Positions 46,390-60,717 of a stretch of DNA of 64,000 nucleotides are shown piece after piece. The notes beneath the pieces are model-generated. The model ran no database searches and was not told the origin of the DNA. It saw only the letters and a list, made by a program, of their open reading frames with translations. A program made the translations under genes and the position numbers. This DNA comes from Liquidambar formosana (taxonomy: Eukaryota; Streptophyta; Magnoliopsida; Saxifragales; Altingiaceae). Numbering within the stretch: position 1 is the first letter of the stretch; every line of letters begins with the position of its first letter. Where the stretch lies: assembly GCA_039720395.1 (NCBI GenBank), contig CM077820.1, positions 10,391,338 to 10,455,337 on the forward strand, in the 5' to 3' direction.

Positions 46390-49300
46390 TCCGATAATCG
46401 AGGAAACACTGTCATGTAAGGTCCTACCAGATCATATACCGAGTCAACACAGTAGTTTACTAGACTATGCATCAAACTAACCGATAATAGAGGCAACATG
46501 GTAGTTCAAAGTCCTACCAGACTGTATACTGAGGCAACACGATACTTTAAGGTCCTGTAAGACCATACATCGAGGCAACAGGGTAGTTTAAGATCCTACC
46601 AAATCGTATACCGAGGCAACACGGTAGTTTAAGGTTCTATCAATAATGGAGCCAACATAATAGTTTAAGGTCCTACCAGAGGAATACGGTAGTTTAAGGT
46701 CCTACCAAATCATACATCGAGGAAACTAATAATCGAGCCAACATGGTAGTTTAAGATCCTACCAGACCGTATTCCAAGGCAACACGGTAGTTTAAAGTCC
46801 TGTCAGACCATAGATCGAGGCAACCGATATTAGAGGCAACTAGAGTAGTTTAAGGTCCTACAACACCATACATCGAGGAAACATATAATTAAGGCGACAC
46901 AATAGTTTAGCATCCTACCCAACCACATAGCGAAGCAACATGGTAGTTTAAGCACTTACCAAACCATACATCAAGGTAACCGATAATCGAGGAATAATGG
47001 TAATTTAAGGTTCTTCAGACTGTATACCAAGATAACATCATAATTCAAGGTCCTACCAAACCGTTACCGAGGTACCACGATAGTTCAAGGTCTAACCAAA
47101 CCATATAACGGGGAATCCGATAATCAAGGAAATATAGTAGCTTAGCGTCCTACTAGACCGTATACCGAGGCAGCATAGAAGTTTAAGGTCCTACCAAACC
47201 ATACACCAAAGCAACGATAATTGAGCCAACATGATAATTTAGGTAACTACCAAACCCCTTACCAAGACAGCACAGTAGTTTAAGGTCCTACAGACCATAC
47301 ATTGAAACAACCGACAAATGAGGCAACTACGGTAGTTTACTAGACCATACATCAAGTCAACCGATAATCGACGCAACATGGTAGTTCAAGGTCCTACCAG
47401 ACCGTTTACTAAAGCAAAACGGTACTTTAAGGTCCTGCAAGACCACATCGAGGCAACCGATAATCAAAGAAACAAGTAGTTTAAGGTCCTACCAAACCGT
47501 ACACCGAGGCAACACGGTAGTTTAAGGAGCTACCAGACCATATATTGAAACAACCGATTATCGAGCCAACATAGTAGTTTAAGGTCCTACTAGACTGTAT
47601 GACGAGGAACACGGTAATTTAAGGACCTACCAAACTATACATCGAAGCAACCGATAATCAAGCCAACATGATAGTTTAAGGTCGTACCAGACCAACTTCT
47701 GAGCTAACACTGTAGTTTAAGGTCCAACCAGACCATACATCGAGCCAACATAGTAGTTTAAGGTCCTACTAGACCGTATTCCGAAGCAACACAATAGTTT
47801 AAGGTCCTAACAGACCATAGATCGAGGCAACCAATAATCGAGAAAACATGGTAGTTTAAGATCCTACCAGATCGTATTCTGAGGCAATACGATAGTTTAA
47901 GGTACTACCAGACCATAGATCGAAGCAACTAATAATCGAGAGAACATAGTAGTTTAAGATCCTACCAGACTGTATTTCGAGGCAATACGATAGTTTAAGG
48001 TACTACCAGACCACCCATCGAGGCAACCGACAATCGACACACATAGATAGTTTAAGGTCCTACCAGACTATATACCAAGGCAACACGATAGTTTAAGGTT
48101 CTATCAGACCATACATCGAAGCAACCGATAATCGAGGCAACATAGAAGTTTAAGTCCCACCAAACCGTATTCTGAGACAAGACGATAGTTTAAGGCCCTA
48201 CTAGACCATAAATCGAGGCAACTGATAATCGAGACAACATGACAGTTTAAGGTCCTACCAGACTGTAAACCGAGCCAACACGATAGTTTAAGGTCCTACT
48301 AGACCATAGATCAAGTTAAGGTCCTACCAGACCACAGAAGGAGGTAACCGATAATTAAGGCAACATGGTAATTTAAGGTCCTACCAAACCATATACCAAA
48401 GCAACACGGTAGTTTAAAAGTCCTACCAGACCGTATACCGAGCCAACACGGTAATTTAAAATCTTACCAGACCATAGCTCGAGGTAACCAATAATTAAGG
48501 CAATATAGTAGTTTAAGGTCCTACCAAACCGTATACCTGAGGCAACACAGGTAGTTTAAGATCCTACCAGACTATACATTGAGGCAACCGATAATCGAGA
48601 CAACATAGTAATTTAAGTTCTTACCAACCGTATTCTGAGGCAACACGGTATTTTAAGGTCCTACCAGACCATGCATCGAGTCAATCGATAATCAAGGCAA
48701 CATAGTAGTTTAAGGTCCTATCAGACTGTATACTGAGGCAACAGGGTAGTTAAAAGTCCCACCAGATCATACATCGAGGCAACCAATAATCGAGACAACA
48801 TAGTAGTTTAAGATCCTACCAAACCATCCATCGACGCAACCGATAATTAAGACAACCAATAATTGAGGCAACATGATAGTTTAAAGTCCTATCAGACCGT
48901 ATACCGAGGCAACACTGTAATTTAAGGACCTACCAGACCATCCATCGAGACAACCGATAATCGAGACAATATGGTAGTTTAAGGTCCTACCAAACCGTAT
49001 ACTGGGGCAACACCGTAGTTTAAGGTCCTACTAGACCATCTATCGAGGCAACTGATAATCGAGACAACATGGTAGTTTAAGGTCCTACTAGACCATCCAT
49101 TAAGGCAACCGATAATCGAGGCAACAAGGTAGTTTAAGGTCCTACCAGACCTGTAAACTGAGGCAACATGGTACTTTAAGGTCTTACCAAACCATCTATC
49201 GAGGCAACCGATAATCGAGACAACATGGTAGTTTAAGGTCCTACCAGACCATCCATCGTGGCAACCGATAATCAAAGCAACAAGGTAGTTTCAGGTCTTG

Positions 49301-52300
49301 CCAGACCGTATACTAAGGCTACACGGTAGTTTAAGGTCCTACCAGACCATACATCTTGGCAATCGATAATCGACGCAACGTAGTAGTTTAAGGTCCTACT
49401 AGACCATCCATCAAGACAACCGATAATTGAAGCAACGTGGTAGTTTAAGGTCCCTACCAGACCGTATACCGAGGCAACACGGTAATTTAAGGTTCTACCA
49501 GACCATACATCGAGGCAACCGATAATTGAAGCAACATGGTAGTTTAGGGTCCTACCAGACCGTATAACAAGGCAACAAGATAGTTTAAGGTCTTACCAAA
49601 CCATCTATCGAGGTAACCGATAATCGAGGCAACAAAGTAGTTTAAGGTCCTACCAGACCGTATACTGAGGTAACGCTGTAGTGTAAGGTCCTACCAGACT
49701 ATCCATCGAGGCAACCGATAATCAAAGCAACATGGTAGTTTAAGGTCCTACCAGACCGTATACTTAGACAACACTGTTATTTAAGATCTTACCATACCAT
49801 CCATCGAGGCAACTGATAATCGAGGCAACATAATAGTTTAAGATCCTACCAGATGCCGAGGCAACACTATAGTTTAAGATTCTACCAAACCATCCATCAA
49901 GGCAAGTCGTAATCGAGGCAACATGGTAATTTAAGGTCCTACCAGACCATCCATCAAGGCAACTGATAATCGAAGCAACATAGTAGTTTAAACTCCTACC
50001 AGACCGTATACCAAGGCAACATTAGTTTAAGGTGCTATCAAACCAAACATCGAGGCAACTGATAATCAAGGAAACATGCTAATTTAAGGTTTTACCACAT
50101 CGTATACTGAGGCAACATGATAATTTAAGGTTCTACCAAACCATACGTCAAGGCAATCGATAATCAAGGCAGCATACTAATTTAAAGTCCTATTAGACCG
50201 TATACTGAGGCAAGATGATAGTTTATGGTTCTACAAGACCATCCATCGAGGCAACCGATAATGGAGGCAACATGGTAATTTAAGGTCCTACCAGACCGTA
50301 TACCGAGGCAACACGGTAGTTTAAAGTCCTACCAAACCATCCATCGAGACAACCGATAATCGAAGTAATATGGTATTTTAAGGTCCTATCAAACCATATT
50401 TGAAAGCAACACGGTAGTTTAAGATCTTACCAAACTATACATTGAGGCAACCGATAATCGAGTCAACATGGTAGTTTAAAGTTCTACTAGACCATATACC
50501 GAGGTAATAAGGTAGTTTAATGTCCTACGAGACCATCCATCGAGGCAACCGATAATCAAGGCAACATAATAGTTTAAAGTCCTACCAAACCGTATACCGA
50601 GGCAACAGGATAGTTTAAGGTCCTATCAGACCATACATCGAGGCAACTGATAATCGAGGCAACATAGTAGTTTAAGGTCCTACCAGACCATCCATCAAGG
50701 CAACTGATAATCGAAGCAACATGATAGTTTAAGGTCCTACCAGACCGTATACCGAGGCAACACTGTAATTTAAGGTCCTACCAGACCATCCATTGAGATA
50801 ACCGATAATCCAGGCAACATGGTAGTTTAAGATCCTACCAGATCGTATACTAAGGCAACAGGGTAGTTTAAGGTTCTACCAGACCATACATCGAGGCAAC
50901 CGATAATCGAGGCGACATGGTAGTTTAATGTCCTACCAGACCATCCATCGAGGCAACCGATAATCGAGGTAACATGGTAGTTTATTGTCCTACCATACCA
51001 TATACCAAGGCAACATTGTAATTTAAGGTCCTACCAGACCATCCATCCAGGTAACCGATAATCGAGGCAATATAGTAGTTTAAGGTCCTACCAGACCGTA
51101 TACCGAGGCAACACTGTAGTTTAAGGTCCTACCAGACCATCCATCGAGGTAACCGATAATCGAGGCAACATAGATAGTTTATGATCCTACTAGACCGTAT
51201 ACTGAGGCAACACGATAGTTTAAGGTTCTACCAGACCATATCGAGACAACACTGTAGTTTAAGGTCTACCAGACCATCTATTAAGGCAATCAATAATCGA
51301 GGCAACAAGGTAGTAAGGTCCTACCAGACTGTATACCAAGACAACACAGTAGTTTAAAGTCCTACCAGACCATCCATCGAGACAACCGATAATCGAAGCA
51401 ACATAGTAATTTAAAGGTCCTACCATACCATCCGTAGTGGCAACCAATAATCGAGGCAACATAATAGTTTAAGGTTCTACCAAACCGTACACCGAGGCAA
51501 CACTGTAGTTTAAGGTCCTACCAGACTATACATCTAGGCAACCGATAATCGAGACAATGTAGTAGTTTAAAGTCCTACCAAACCATCCATCGAGGCAATC
51601 GATAATCGAGGCAATATGGTAGTTTAAGGTCGACCGTATACCGAGGCAACACAGTAGTTTAAGGTCCTACCAGACCATACATCGAAGCAACAGATAATCA
51701 AAGCAACATAGTAGTTTTGGGTCCTACCAGACCGTATATCGAGGCAACAATGTAGTTTAAGGTCCTACATAATCGAGGCAACATGGTAGTTTAAGGTCCT
51801 ACCAGACCGTATACCGAAGCAACACTGTAGTGTAAGGTCTTACCAAACCATTTATCGAGGCAACCGATAATCGAGGCAACATGGTAGTTTAAGGTCCTAC
51901 CAGACCGTATACCGAGGCAACACGCTAGTTTAAGGTCCTACCAGACCATCCATCGCGGCAACATGGTAGTTTAAGCTCCTACCAAACCATATACCGAAGC
52001 AACATTGTAGTTTAAGGTCCTTTCAGACCATCCATTGAGGCAACCGATAATCGAGGCAACATGGTAGTTTAAGGTCCTAACAGACTGTATACCGAGGCAA
52101 CATAGTAGTTTAAGGTCTTACCAGATCATACATCAAAGCAACCAATAATCTAGGCAACATGGTAGTTTAAGGTCCTACAAGACCGTATAACAAGGCAACA
52201 TAGTAGATTAAGGTCCTACAAAACTGTACATTTGAGGCAATATAGTAGTTTAAGGTCCTACTAGACTGTATATTGAGGCAACCGATAACGAGGCAACATG

Positions 52301-53340
52301 GTAGTTGATGGTCCTATCAGACCGTATATCGAGGAAACACTATAATTTAAGGTCCTACTTGACCTTTTATCGAAGCAATCGATAATCGAGGTAACATTGT
52401 AGTTTAACATCCTACCAGACTGTATATCAAAGCAAAACAATAACTTAAAGTTCGACCCGACTATACATTGAGGCAACATAGTAGTTTATTGTCTTACTAG
52501 ACCATACACCGAAGGCTCGAGGCAATAGATAATCGAGGTGACATAGTAGTTTAGGGTCTTACCAGACTGTCTACTGTGGCAACATTGTGGGTTATAGTTC
52601 TACTAAACCATACATTGAGGCAATCGATAATGGAGGTAACATGGTGGTTTAAATCGAATACCGAGGCAACATGGTAGTTTAGGGTCTTACGAGACCATAA
52701 ATCGAGGCAACTGATAATCTTAGCAACCAGGTAAGTTATGGTCATACTGAAACATATACCAAGGTAGCACAGTAGTTTGTGGTCCTACTAGACCACATAT
52801 CGAAGCAGCTAATAGGTTGTAGTACAATCAAAGTGTATATCAAAGCAACATGATGGTTTATGGTCCTATAAGATCACATATCAAGGCAACCAAGAATCGA
52901 GGTAACATAGTATATTATGGACTTATTAGACTATATATGCGGTAGTTTAAAGTCCTACCAAACCACATATCAAGTCAACCCGTACTCGAGGCAATATAGT
53001 ACTTTATAGTCCTATTGAAACGAATATCGAGGCAATGTGGCAGGTAATGGTCCTACCAACCGATGCAACACTATATTTTATGGTTTTACCAGTCTATACA
53101 TCGAGGCTACTGCATGTTGAGACAACCATAAATGGGCATGGTAGGTTATGGTCCTACAATACGTGTATCCCGACGACATTTGAGTTATGGTTCTACTACA
53201 CTACACGTTGAGACAACCATGAATGGGAAAAATATAGTGGATGATGGTTGGTTTATATGTTAAAGCATCACTATGGTTGGTTTAAGGTCTATTGGACTAC
53301 AAATTGAGGCATCTATAAATTGGGACGATATTTTCTAAAC
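46390..53340 (+). repeat. 7-kb tandem array, 98-bp dimer of 41-bp and 57-bp monomers
   Basis: The type A monomer runs GGTAGTTTAAGGTCCTACCA then GACCGTATACCGAGGCAACA (41 bp in total). Type B shares the first 24 bases, continues CATCCATCGAGGCAACC, and adds a 16-bp insertion CGATAATCGAGGCAAC (57 bp). A and B alternate through most of the array, giving about 70 dimers in a single orientation. Each monomer holds the dyad GGTAG...CTACC; B also holds CGAT-A-ATCG. The centre (about 48.9-52.2 kb) is the most regular. The edges are diverged and have irregular lengths. The minus-strand frames inside are artefacts, since 98 is not a multiple of 3. Confidence 0.92.
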
Positions 53341-54582
53341 CATATGTAAGTCAACTTGATTTTTTAGGTTTTACCGTTTTACCAAACCGGATGTTGAGGG
53401 TATTATGAGTCAGAGCGAGAAGGTAAAGCAAATTCCTTCCAAACAATCAATTGAAACAACTTCAACAGCCTACTAATTCACAACTATAATGGTCAAGACC
53501 AATCATATGATAACCTTGCCATCATTTTGGGTCAAACAACCATAATCTATGGTATAAATAGCACACATATAACTTATGAAAAATTAAATTGACTACAAAA
53601 ATGAAGAATTACTAAAATGGAACTGTCAGCAATAATACATAACACATCTATAGAAATAAGGTAAATAGAAAGAGAAAAAAAAAAAAAGGAGCAGGTTAAT
53701 AGAGAAAAACCCAATTTTCGGTCAGCTCCAACACTAGCTGAAACCTCTCAAAAATTTTGGAGTTGTGGTTTTCTTATTCCCCATCCAACGTGAGCAATCG
53801 GTTTCTTTCTGTATATATCACAACCATACAAAAATTAATTTCCTTAAAAAATTTCTGATAGTACGAAATTGATTCATAGACAAATAATGCAATAAGGAAG
53901 AATATAAGATCCAAATGTTTTTCCAGCATAGCATATCCAACCTCAAGTGATAGAAAAATTACTCATGTACCATATCCAACTGGTATGATAATATTTTACA
54001 GATGCCTTGCCCCCCAAAAAAATAAATAAATGAAGAAAACTCCTCCTCACAGAGTATGGTGATACATATATTATCAAACTACTATTAGGTTGACAAACAT
54101 ACATGAGCATGCTAACGAGAGCATAGGTAGGGACTATTTGCATCTTTTCTCACCAGTTGAATGACTTTGCTTCTACCACATAATGAATTTATTACAAGAT
54201 TCAATAAGTGATATGTCTCTGCTATAGCTTGTATCAAATATAGCCTTGACTCCTAAGGACTTGAAAATGTTGTTTCTTAAAAACATAGAAATTTAAAAAC
54301 AGGCGGCACTATTAGAAGCAAACAAAAACATATACATACCTACTTTGCATATATTTGTTGTGAATAGGCCAGACATGAATCTATGAATTTAATTTTTTAC
54401 AAGTAGTTCTAACCATATGCCATATGTGTGATAGAGGCAGAACATGTTCCGTGTTGAAGAACAATGCCCAAATTATATAGTTAACCCGGTCCGTCCTTAC
54501 AATGAAGAGTTCAAGCAAAGTAATTTATCCAGGAAAAATATGCAAATATGCTGAATAGAAATTGCAAAATCTTTTATTTCAC
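53341..54582. other. Region between the tandem array and the unrecognised gene
   Basis: AT-rich, no recognised element. If the minus-strand gene at 54583-58960 is intact, downstream exons should lie here or past the array. I could not find any. Confidence 0.4.
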
Positions 54583-56583
54583 CTGGTATAGAGAGAAGCC
54601 AACATGAACAGCAAAGGTAGCCCTTGACTGGGGAGATAAGGAGACGATATTATCCTTTCCTTCAATATTATTGGAAAGGAACTCATCCATACTTTGCTTC
54701 TCAAGTATAACCATCTCTGTTGACATTATGCACCCACTGCATGGTCACAAAAATATTAATTAGTCGTTCATATGAATCTAACTTGTATAAAAAACCAAGG
54801 GATTGAAATGAACAAAATGAAAACTTGTCTGCACCCATAATCATCATGTGTTGCGTATTGAAATGAAACCAAGGGGCCAAAAAGCAACCGATTCAAGATC
54901 CCAAAACCTCCAAAAGTTGAAGAATAACAGCATATCTCGAAAAGGAAACATATATAAATCACCTCACTTACCCCAAAGAGTGGCAAAATCAGTCATCTAT
55001 TATTGAGAAGATATGTCAAATTCCAGATATCACAATTCAAGCCACCACAGTACGATTTTGTTTATATATATGCGTGTGTGTGTGTAGCATTGCGTTTCAG
55101 GAAAAGAAAGAAACATAAAATAATATGGCAACTAAACTGAGTAAAATTAGAATGTGTCCATAAAACTGTGCAATAATTCACATGGTGATTATAGCTAATA
55201 AATAATCATTAGAATTTTAGAACCTTAGAAGCACGGAGGAGAGGAGGGATGAAAGTGTATTTGGGAGTTTACATATTCTCTGTAAATTGGTTAAGAAACA
55301 AATGAATTAACAACCTCTTCAAAGCAAAGTTTGGATTTCACATTCTCAACATTTATTGTTAAATTAAATCCATCACCAAGATGTTTATCATAATTCTTAT
55401 CAAATTTTGGTCTAATACAAAAACCTCATAGGGGATGAACAAATTTATTCAATTAATCTTCTCAAATTGGATGGCATGAAACAGGCAGTGGAAAGTTTTC
55501 AAATGAACATGAAAAATTCGCAGATCCTTCACAAGCAGTGTGCAAAAGGGTTTGAATGCAAATATTACCCACAATGGAATTTAACCTGGTATTAGCAAAA
55601 AACATTCTTTAAACTAGTACTAAGGAGAGTTCCAGCAGCAATATAGTAAAGGTCTCATCCGGCAACAAGATCAATTCGGTAGCATTATTCTCCACATAAG
55701 ACAGCCCCTCCTTGACGAAGAACTCCAGCTATGAGTTTCTTGTTATCGTGCTAATATGTTAGTGATTTCATGGCAAATTCATAAGTCTGAGGAGCAAATG
55801 GGTATTCTTTTAACCCTATTTTTGAATGCCCGAATTATAAAATGTGTAAATTGTTATCCGGTTCAAACATATTAACGTGCAATCCAAAGGTTAATGTGTT
55901 TTCCATAATATATGAAGCGAGTCCTTTGGGCTCTTTTAACCCCAAAAAAATTAAAAGAAAAAAAATAATAACTTTTTCTTAAAGGAAAGTCACTATTTAG
56001 GCATGTCTATAGTTCCATTTCACTTTGGTGATCACGATGATAATTCTACAGTAGAGTACCAATTAGAGTATTCAAATGCTCTATAAAACACAATGGAGTA
56101 CATGTGATAATTCAATATTAGAGTACCAATTAGAGTCTTCAAATGCCATATAAACACAATGGACGACACATAATTACCAGTCCTGTTTGCCTATTATTTT
56201 GCGGTTTTGCCTAATAAAGCAAAGCTGATTATTCTTACATAATTTTCCCTTTATCTTGCTTGGAACGACAAAGTCGCATGATACCCACCAAGTCTTAGTT
56301 CTACAGCCACACAAATCTACTGAATTTTTCAGAAGCCTCACAAATCTACTAAATCCATTGTAGCCTTTTCTCTATTACTTGTCACTAATCTATTTTACAC
56401 GCACACACACATGGATATACTGTTGTCTTTATAATGCCAAGCTATATAATCATGCGAATTACAGTTGACTAATTCCTTACGTAATATAATCATATCTTTC
56501 TTGCAAAATGAATCATTCAACTAATTTTAGTTGACAACAAACAGAGCACGCACAAATAACCAAAATTTTGAATATAATCAAGA

Positions 56584-56620
<37 letters not shown>

Positions 56621-58860
56621 GAAAATACATGCTGCTTTAATCCGATGAACTGCATAAATATTCAAACATCATACAGCATATAGTTAAAACTAAATGAAAA
56701 ATTAGAGAAAAATATAAAAAAGAGGTGAATAAAAATATATACATATATATAATTTTCCTCCGTTTTCTTAGCAACCAAATGGATAGCAATGTTCGTCAAA
56801 TTTAGAGTAGCAAGAATTTCATAAGTATATATATAAATTCCTATTTAAAGAGCTCTATTTGGATGCTGAGAAAATGTATTTGAATACGGATGGATTAAAG
56901 AATCCCCATTTTAAAAAATAATAATCAATGGTTAAACAAAAATAATAAACAAATGCTTACACATAATTCTCCTTATTCCAAGTATCTAGGGTTAGCTGCT
57001 TGGTTCCTACTTTGCCATCACACTATCAGGTGCAATGAAATTTATGACAATGATGTCTAGCCTATTTGAGCAGAACTGTAGGGCTTGCTCACTAAATAGC
57101 CTTAGTATTATTTTCATGCATATTAACATTATCACATAACATGTGATCTATAATGTACTTATATAATTAAACAGCATAAGTATAAAGCTTCTTTATCATA
57201 AGACTTTTTAGACATCCACCCTCTCCAGTAATATGCCAACAGCAGCGATGTGGTCTAAGCTATTCACAACACTAAGAAATTTATTTTTTTTAACAAAGCA
57301 AAAGGCCACTAGGTGTCACTTTAATGCAACTTCAAACTCCACCACACCAAACCCGTAATCTAATTATCTCCTGGATCAAAGAAAGTGAACAGATATGTAA
57401 ATAAACCAATCATGGTGAGTCTCAATTATCATACATTTCTTTGCAAGTTTTTGGTGTAAATCATCTCCAGCTATTTGGCATTTAAAGGAATAGGCCTTTC
57501 AGTAGCTTTTTCCCAAAATGTTACAGAAAATTCCTTCAATGTTCGATGCCTTTATCTGTTAACTTTGTGAAACTATACGACACACTCCATGACAATGAGT
57601 AAGTTTACAGTTATTATCATTCCCAATGTAAGATGACCAAAAAAAAAATAATGCTTCACTGTCCAGTGATCAAACATTAGATATATTTACCTGCTACTAG
57701 TTTCTCTGTCACCACATTGACATCGTTACTCGAAGGAACCTCCGAAACCATGCTCAGCTTCTGATACCAAATTGCCAGATTACCAGATTCAGTGTTCTAT
57801 AACTCAACAAGGAAATTCCCTAACAAAACCCAATAGGCCAAACTCAATAAACATACCAGAAAACAACCGCTGCCCATAATTTTTTTTTTTTTTTTTTTTT
57901 TATGAACCCCTGCTCATAACTTTAGAGATAGGATTACAGATAAATTCGTATGATACAAAAAAATAAAATCTTCAGTTGTTCAGTAGGAAAAAATAACTGG
58001 TTCTCCAGAATCTTTTGCTTCAACAGAACATAAAATCCAGGAAAAGTTATGCATCTCTACTATATTATATGAAGAGCTTTATCATTCTGATTTTAGTGCT
58101 GGCATGTTATATTGTTGAAAGGATCGCATTATCTGAGACAAACCAGATGTCCCATGATGTGCACACTCTTTCTTTGGGGTTCTTTGGTGGGGACATTTTC
58201 AAGAACAATAGTCATCTGATATTTCCAAAACCATTTCCAGAATCAACTTTTCCTTGATACCAAACATAATTCCAAAACACATTTCTTCATAAACTGAATT
58301 TCTTTCAAGGAAGAACAATATTCAAAAAGGGAAGAAAAATCAAATGCATACAAAACTTTCCCAAAAGAACAATGAACAAAATGATTTCGTTGAAAATTTA
58401 TTCCAAAACACTCTCAGATTGCAACGAAAAGAAAAAAAAAAAATTAACAGCAAAAAATCTTTAAATGGAACAAACGAATAAACACTAATCCATTCATGTA
58501 GAACTTAATATTCCATTTGGTTGGCAAGAAATCAAAGGATAAGAAGGTAAAACCTTAGAACCTAAACAGCCGCTTTGACCCCAACCTATTTACCATTCCA
58601 AATTTTCTTTCCTCTGTTTTCCTATAGAAATTGCTCTGTTTAGGACTTGAGAAAATTAAAGCCCTCCACTAAACATCGTAAAACATGACTTCGAAATTGT
58701 AGTTCTTTTCATATTCGTTTTCCTTCATTTTCCCCGCAACCAACCAGAAAGTTAGGGTTTCGGTCTAAAGAATGAATGGCGTTACCAGAATGATGTCAGA
58801 GAGAATCAGAGAAGTTTGATAGAACAGAGATTGAAACCCAACCTTACGAGCGGCAGAGAG

Positions 58861-58906
<46 letters not shown>

Positions 58907-58960
58907 GTGGACGGCATCGTTTTACCTGAGGGCTTCGTCTGAGGAGAAAGGGTGAGAATG
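54583..58960 (-). CDS. Unrecognised minus-strand gene, 5' part (three exons visible)
   Basis: A leader exon ends at 58926 (CCCTCAG then GTAAAA). Coding exon 1 is 57751-57691 (MVSEVPSSNDVNVVTEKLVA), donor GTAAAT. Coding exon 2 is 54716-54583, acceptor CAACAG, reading EMVILEKQSMDEFLSNNIEG then KDNIVSLSPQSRATFAVHVG and FSLYQ, donor GTGAAA. Phases agree across the joins. I do not recognise the protein. The spacing of the helix with DEFLS and LSPQSRA loosely recalls the start of Sas10/C1D-family proteins, but this is weak. A telo-box in the promoter is typical of ribosome-biogenesis and translation genes, which would fit. No further exon or stop was found, so the gene may be broken by the tandem array, or it may continue far away. 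Confidence 0.45.
54717..57690 (-). other. Large intron of the unrecognised gene
   Basis: About 3 kb of AT-rich sequence with an (AC)n run at 56585-56619 and (GT)n near 55072-55085. A minus-strand frame near 55620-55730 (EFFVKEGLSYVENNATELIL) is bounded by a possible acceptor but leads to stops. I do not include it as an exon. Confidence 0.4.
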
Positions 58961-59130
58961 GAAATATTGGCTGCTGAAAAGGCGTTGATTTATAAGGGCC
59001 TTTGATACGGCCGTTGAAGTTAGGGCTGCGACCACCGTTTCCTGAAGGTTAGGGTTTCAAGATAGCCGTTGAGAGTGAGAGTGAGAGTGAGAGTGAGAAG
59101 TGAGAGCGTCTGTAACCCTAACCCTGCCAT
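58960..59130 (-). promoter_or_regulatory. Promoter with TATA and telo-box motifs
   Basis: Minus-strand TATAAAT is at 58994-58988. AAACCCTAA (the plant telo-box) is at 59057-59049, about 60 bases upstream of it, and a further CCCTAAC stretch is at 59110-59125. GGCCC motifs resemble site II elements. A (GAGAGT)n run at 59068-59098 lies between. Confidence 0.6.
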
Positions 59131-60660
59131 TGCTTCACCGAATCACCGCCTTGGGTCAATATTTAAAGGTATCGGGTCCTGTAGCGGCAATTTAGTCCTT
59201 TCAAAAAATAAAAGACACCTCAGAGGCCGTGTGCCCGTGTGAAGGAAGCCGTTTTCTTCCAGCTCAGTAACCGTTTTTCAAATCTCACTTATCATCTATC
59301 ATAATATCATAGTTACCAATCTTGGACCGGACATTGAATCATCAGGTCATTGGATCAACTGCCACGTTACTAGTAAGATCAGTTTTATAATTAAAATAAT
59401 AATAATAATTCATTATAATTATTACTCGATACAAAATAAAATATTAAAAAAAGGGAAAGCATGTAATTTTTTTTCTGAATAAAATAACATCAAAACCACA
59501 CAAATCAGATATTACAATTTACAAATTTAATGTATAAATCTAATAAAAGTATGTATAAAACAACAAAAGATCAAACTACACCCAAAACAATTTTATTTGA
59601 CTGGACCATTATAGGGCTTTGTGTCTTTGGCTCTTTGCGATTTAGGGCAGATTTATTTCCCATTACAATCAAAAGATCAAACTACACCCAAAACAATTTT
59701 AAAAAACCAAACATAAATTAGATTTTGAATGGGTAAACCTGTGTTTTAACTTGGTTTTACAAACTAGCCTGGATTGATGGGTTTGATTAACACCCACTCG
59801 AGTCAGCCGGTTTATCCCTGTTCACTTGCATTTTTTATCCAATGAAAAACCCGACTTGGTCTAAGCACCAGTTCTCCAGGTCCGGATTTAATAACAGTGT
59901 TTATCATCACCCTCAATTTAGGGTAGAAGATAAGCCAAAATATTTGGACTTTGCTCAAATTTCATTTCGATAAAAAATTTGTTCAAGTTTGTTCATATGA
60001 TAAATAAGATAAGTTCAAATCTCAAGTTCATTAATTTTTTGAGTCAAGTTCGAATATAGTACACTACTCCGACTTCATAAAACCTAATTGCTTATGAACT
60101 TGATTGTGGGGAGCAATTTCCTGTGTTGCGGACGCATGCTTATATTTTAATTTCCAGTTACTGTTTCTATTCTATACTATCTACTCAACAGATGCACTTT
60201 GTGTGACTTGTGTCCAATATTTATTTGACTGGACCATTATTATATATCCTGGACTCACCCTTTCAACAGGATTCGTGAAGTTTAATTGATTGGATGAATA
60301 TATGACTTAATAGCATTACCAAGAAACCTTCACCCAGCACTTGAGAGCGAGGGGATAGTGTGAGGTTAATTTTGAATTGGACACCCAAACAGGTCTAAAA
60401 AATCAATTTGGCATCCAAAACGAAATTAAATAATTTTACTATATTTTATATAAAATGGAAGGATTCATGATCTAAAACTGTTCCTACATAATAATAAAAA
60501 GGAAGGATTTGTTTACACTTGGTGTATATAGTGATTACTCCAAAATTTTAAAATAATTTACAAGATTTATTTTATTACGAATCTATCGTAATGGAGGTAA
60601 TTAGGCTACTGCTCTCCACTAATTAAAAATTATGAAGACGTGGTGACCGGCAGCTATCAC
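59131..60660. other. Intergenic stretch upstream of the promoter
   Basis: No gene. GATCAAACTACACCCAAAAC occurs twice (59570 and 59670), and TTTGACTGGACCATTAT twice (59596 and 60223), so scattered repeat pieces are present. A CTCGAACT/AAGTTCGA-rich segment is at 59940-60060. Confidence 0.45.
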
Positions 60661-60683
60661 GGTTGGGGCCGGCGCATGTTTTA

Positions 60684-60694
<11 letters not shown>

Positions 60695-60717
<23 letters not shown>

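Noticed and set aside
48979..49275. 98-codon minus-strand frame with repeated residues in the tandem array
   Set aside because: It equals three 98-bp units read in turn; the frame shifts with every unit and stops are frequent. It is a by-product of the repeat.
51259..52745. Further repeat-rich minus-strand frames (67, 72 and 64 codons)
   Set aside because: Same cause as above; no codon-level conservation.
46390..53340. CRISPR-like array
   Set aside because: The units have no spacers of constant length with unique sequence; they are contiguous diverged tandem copies in a plant genome.
55600..55740. Possible extra exon in the 3-kb intron
   Set aside because: Residues look plausible for about 40 codons, but the phase with the neighbouring exons leads to a stop.
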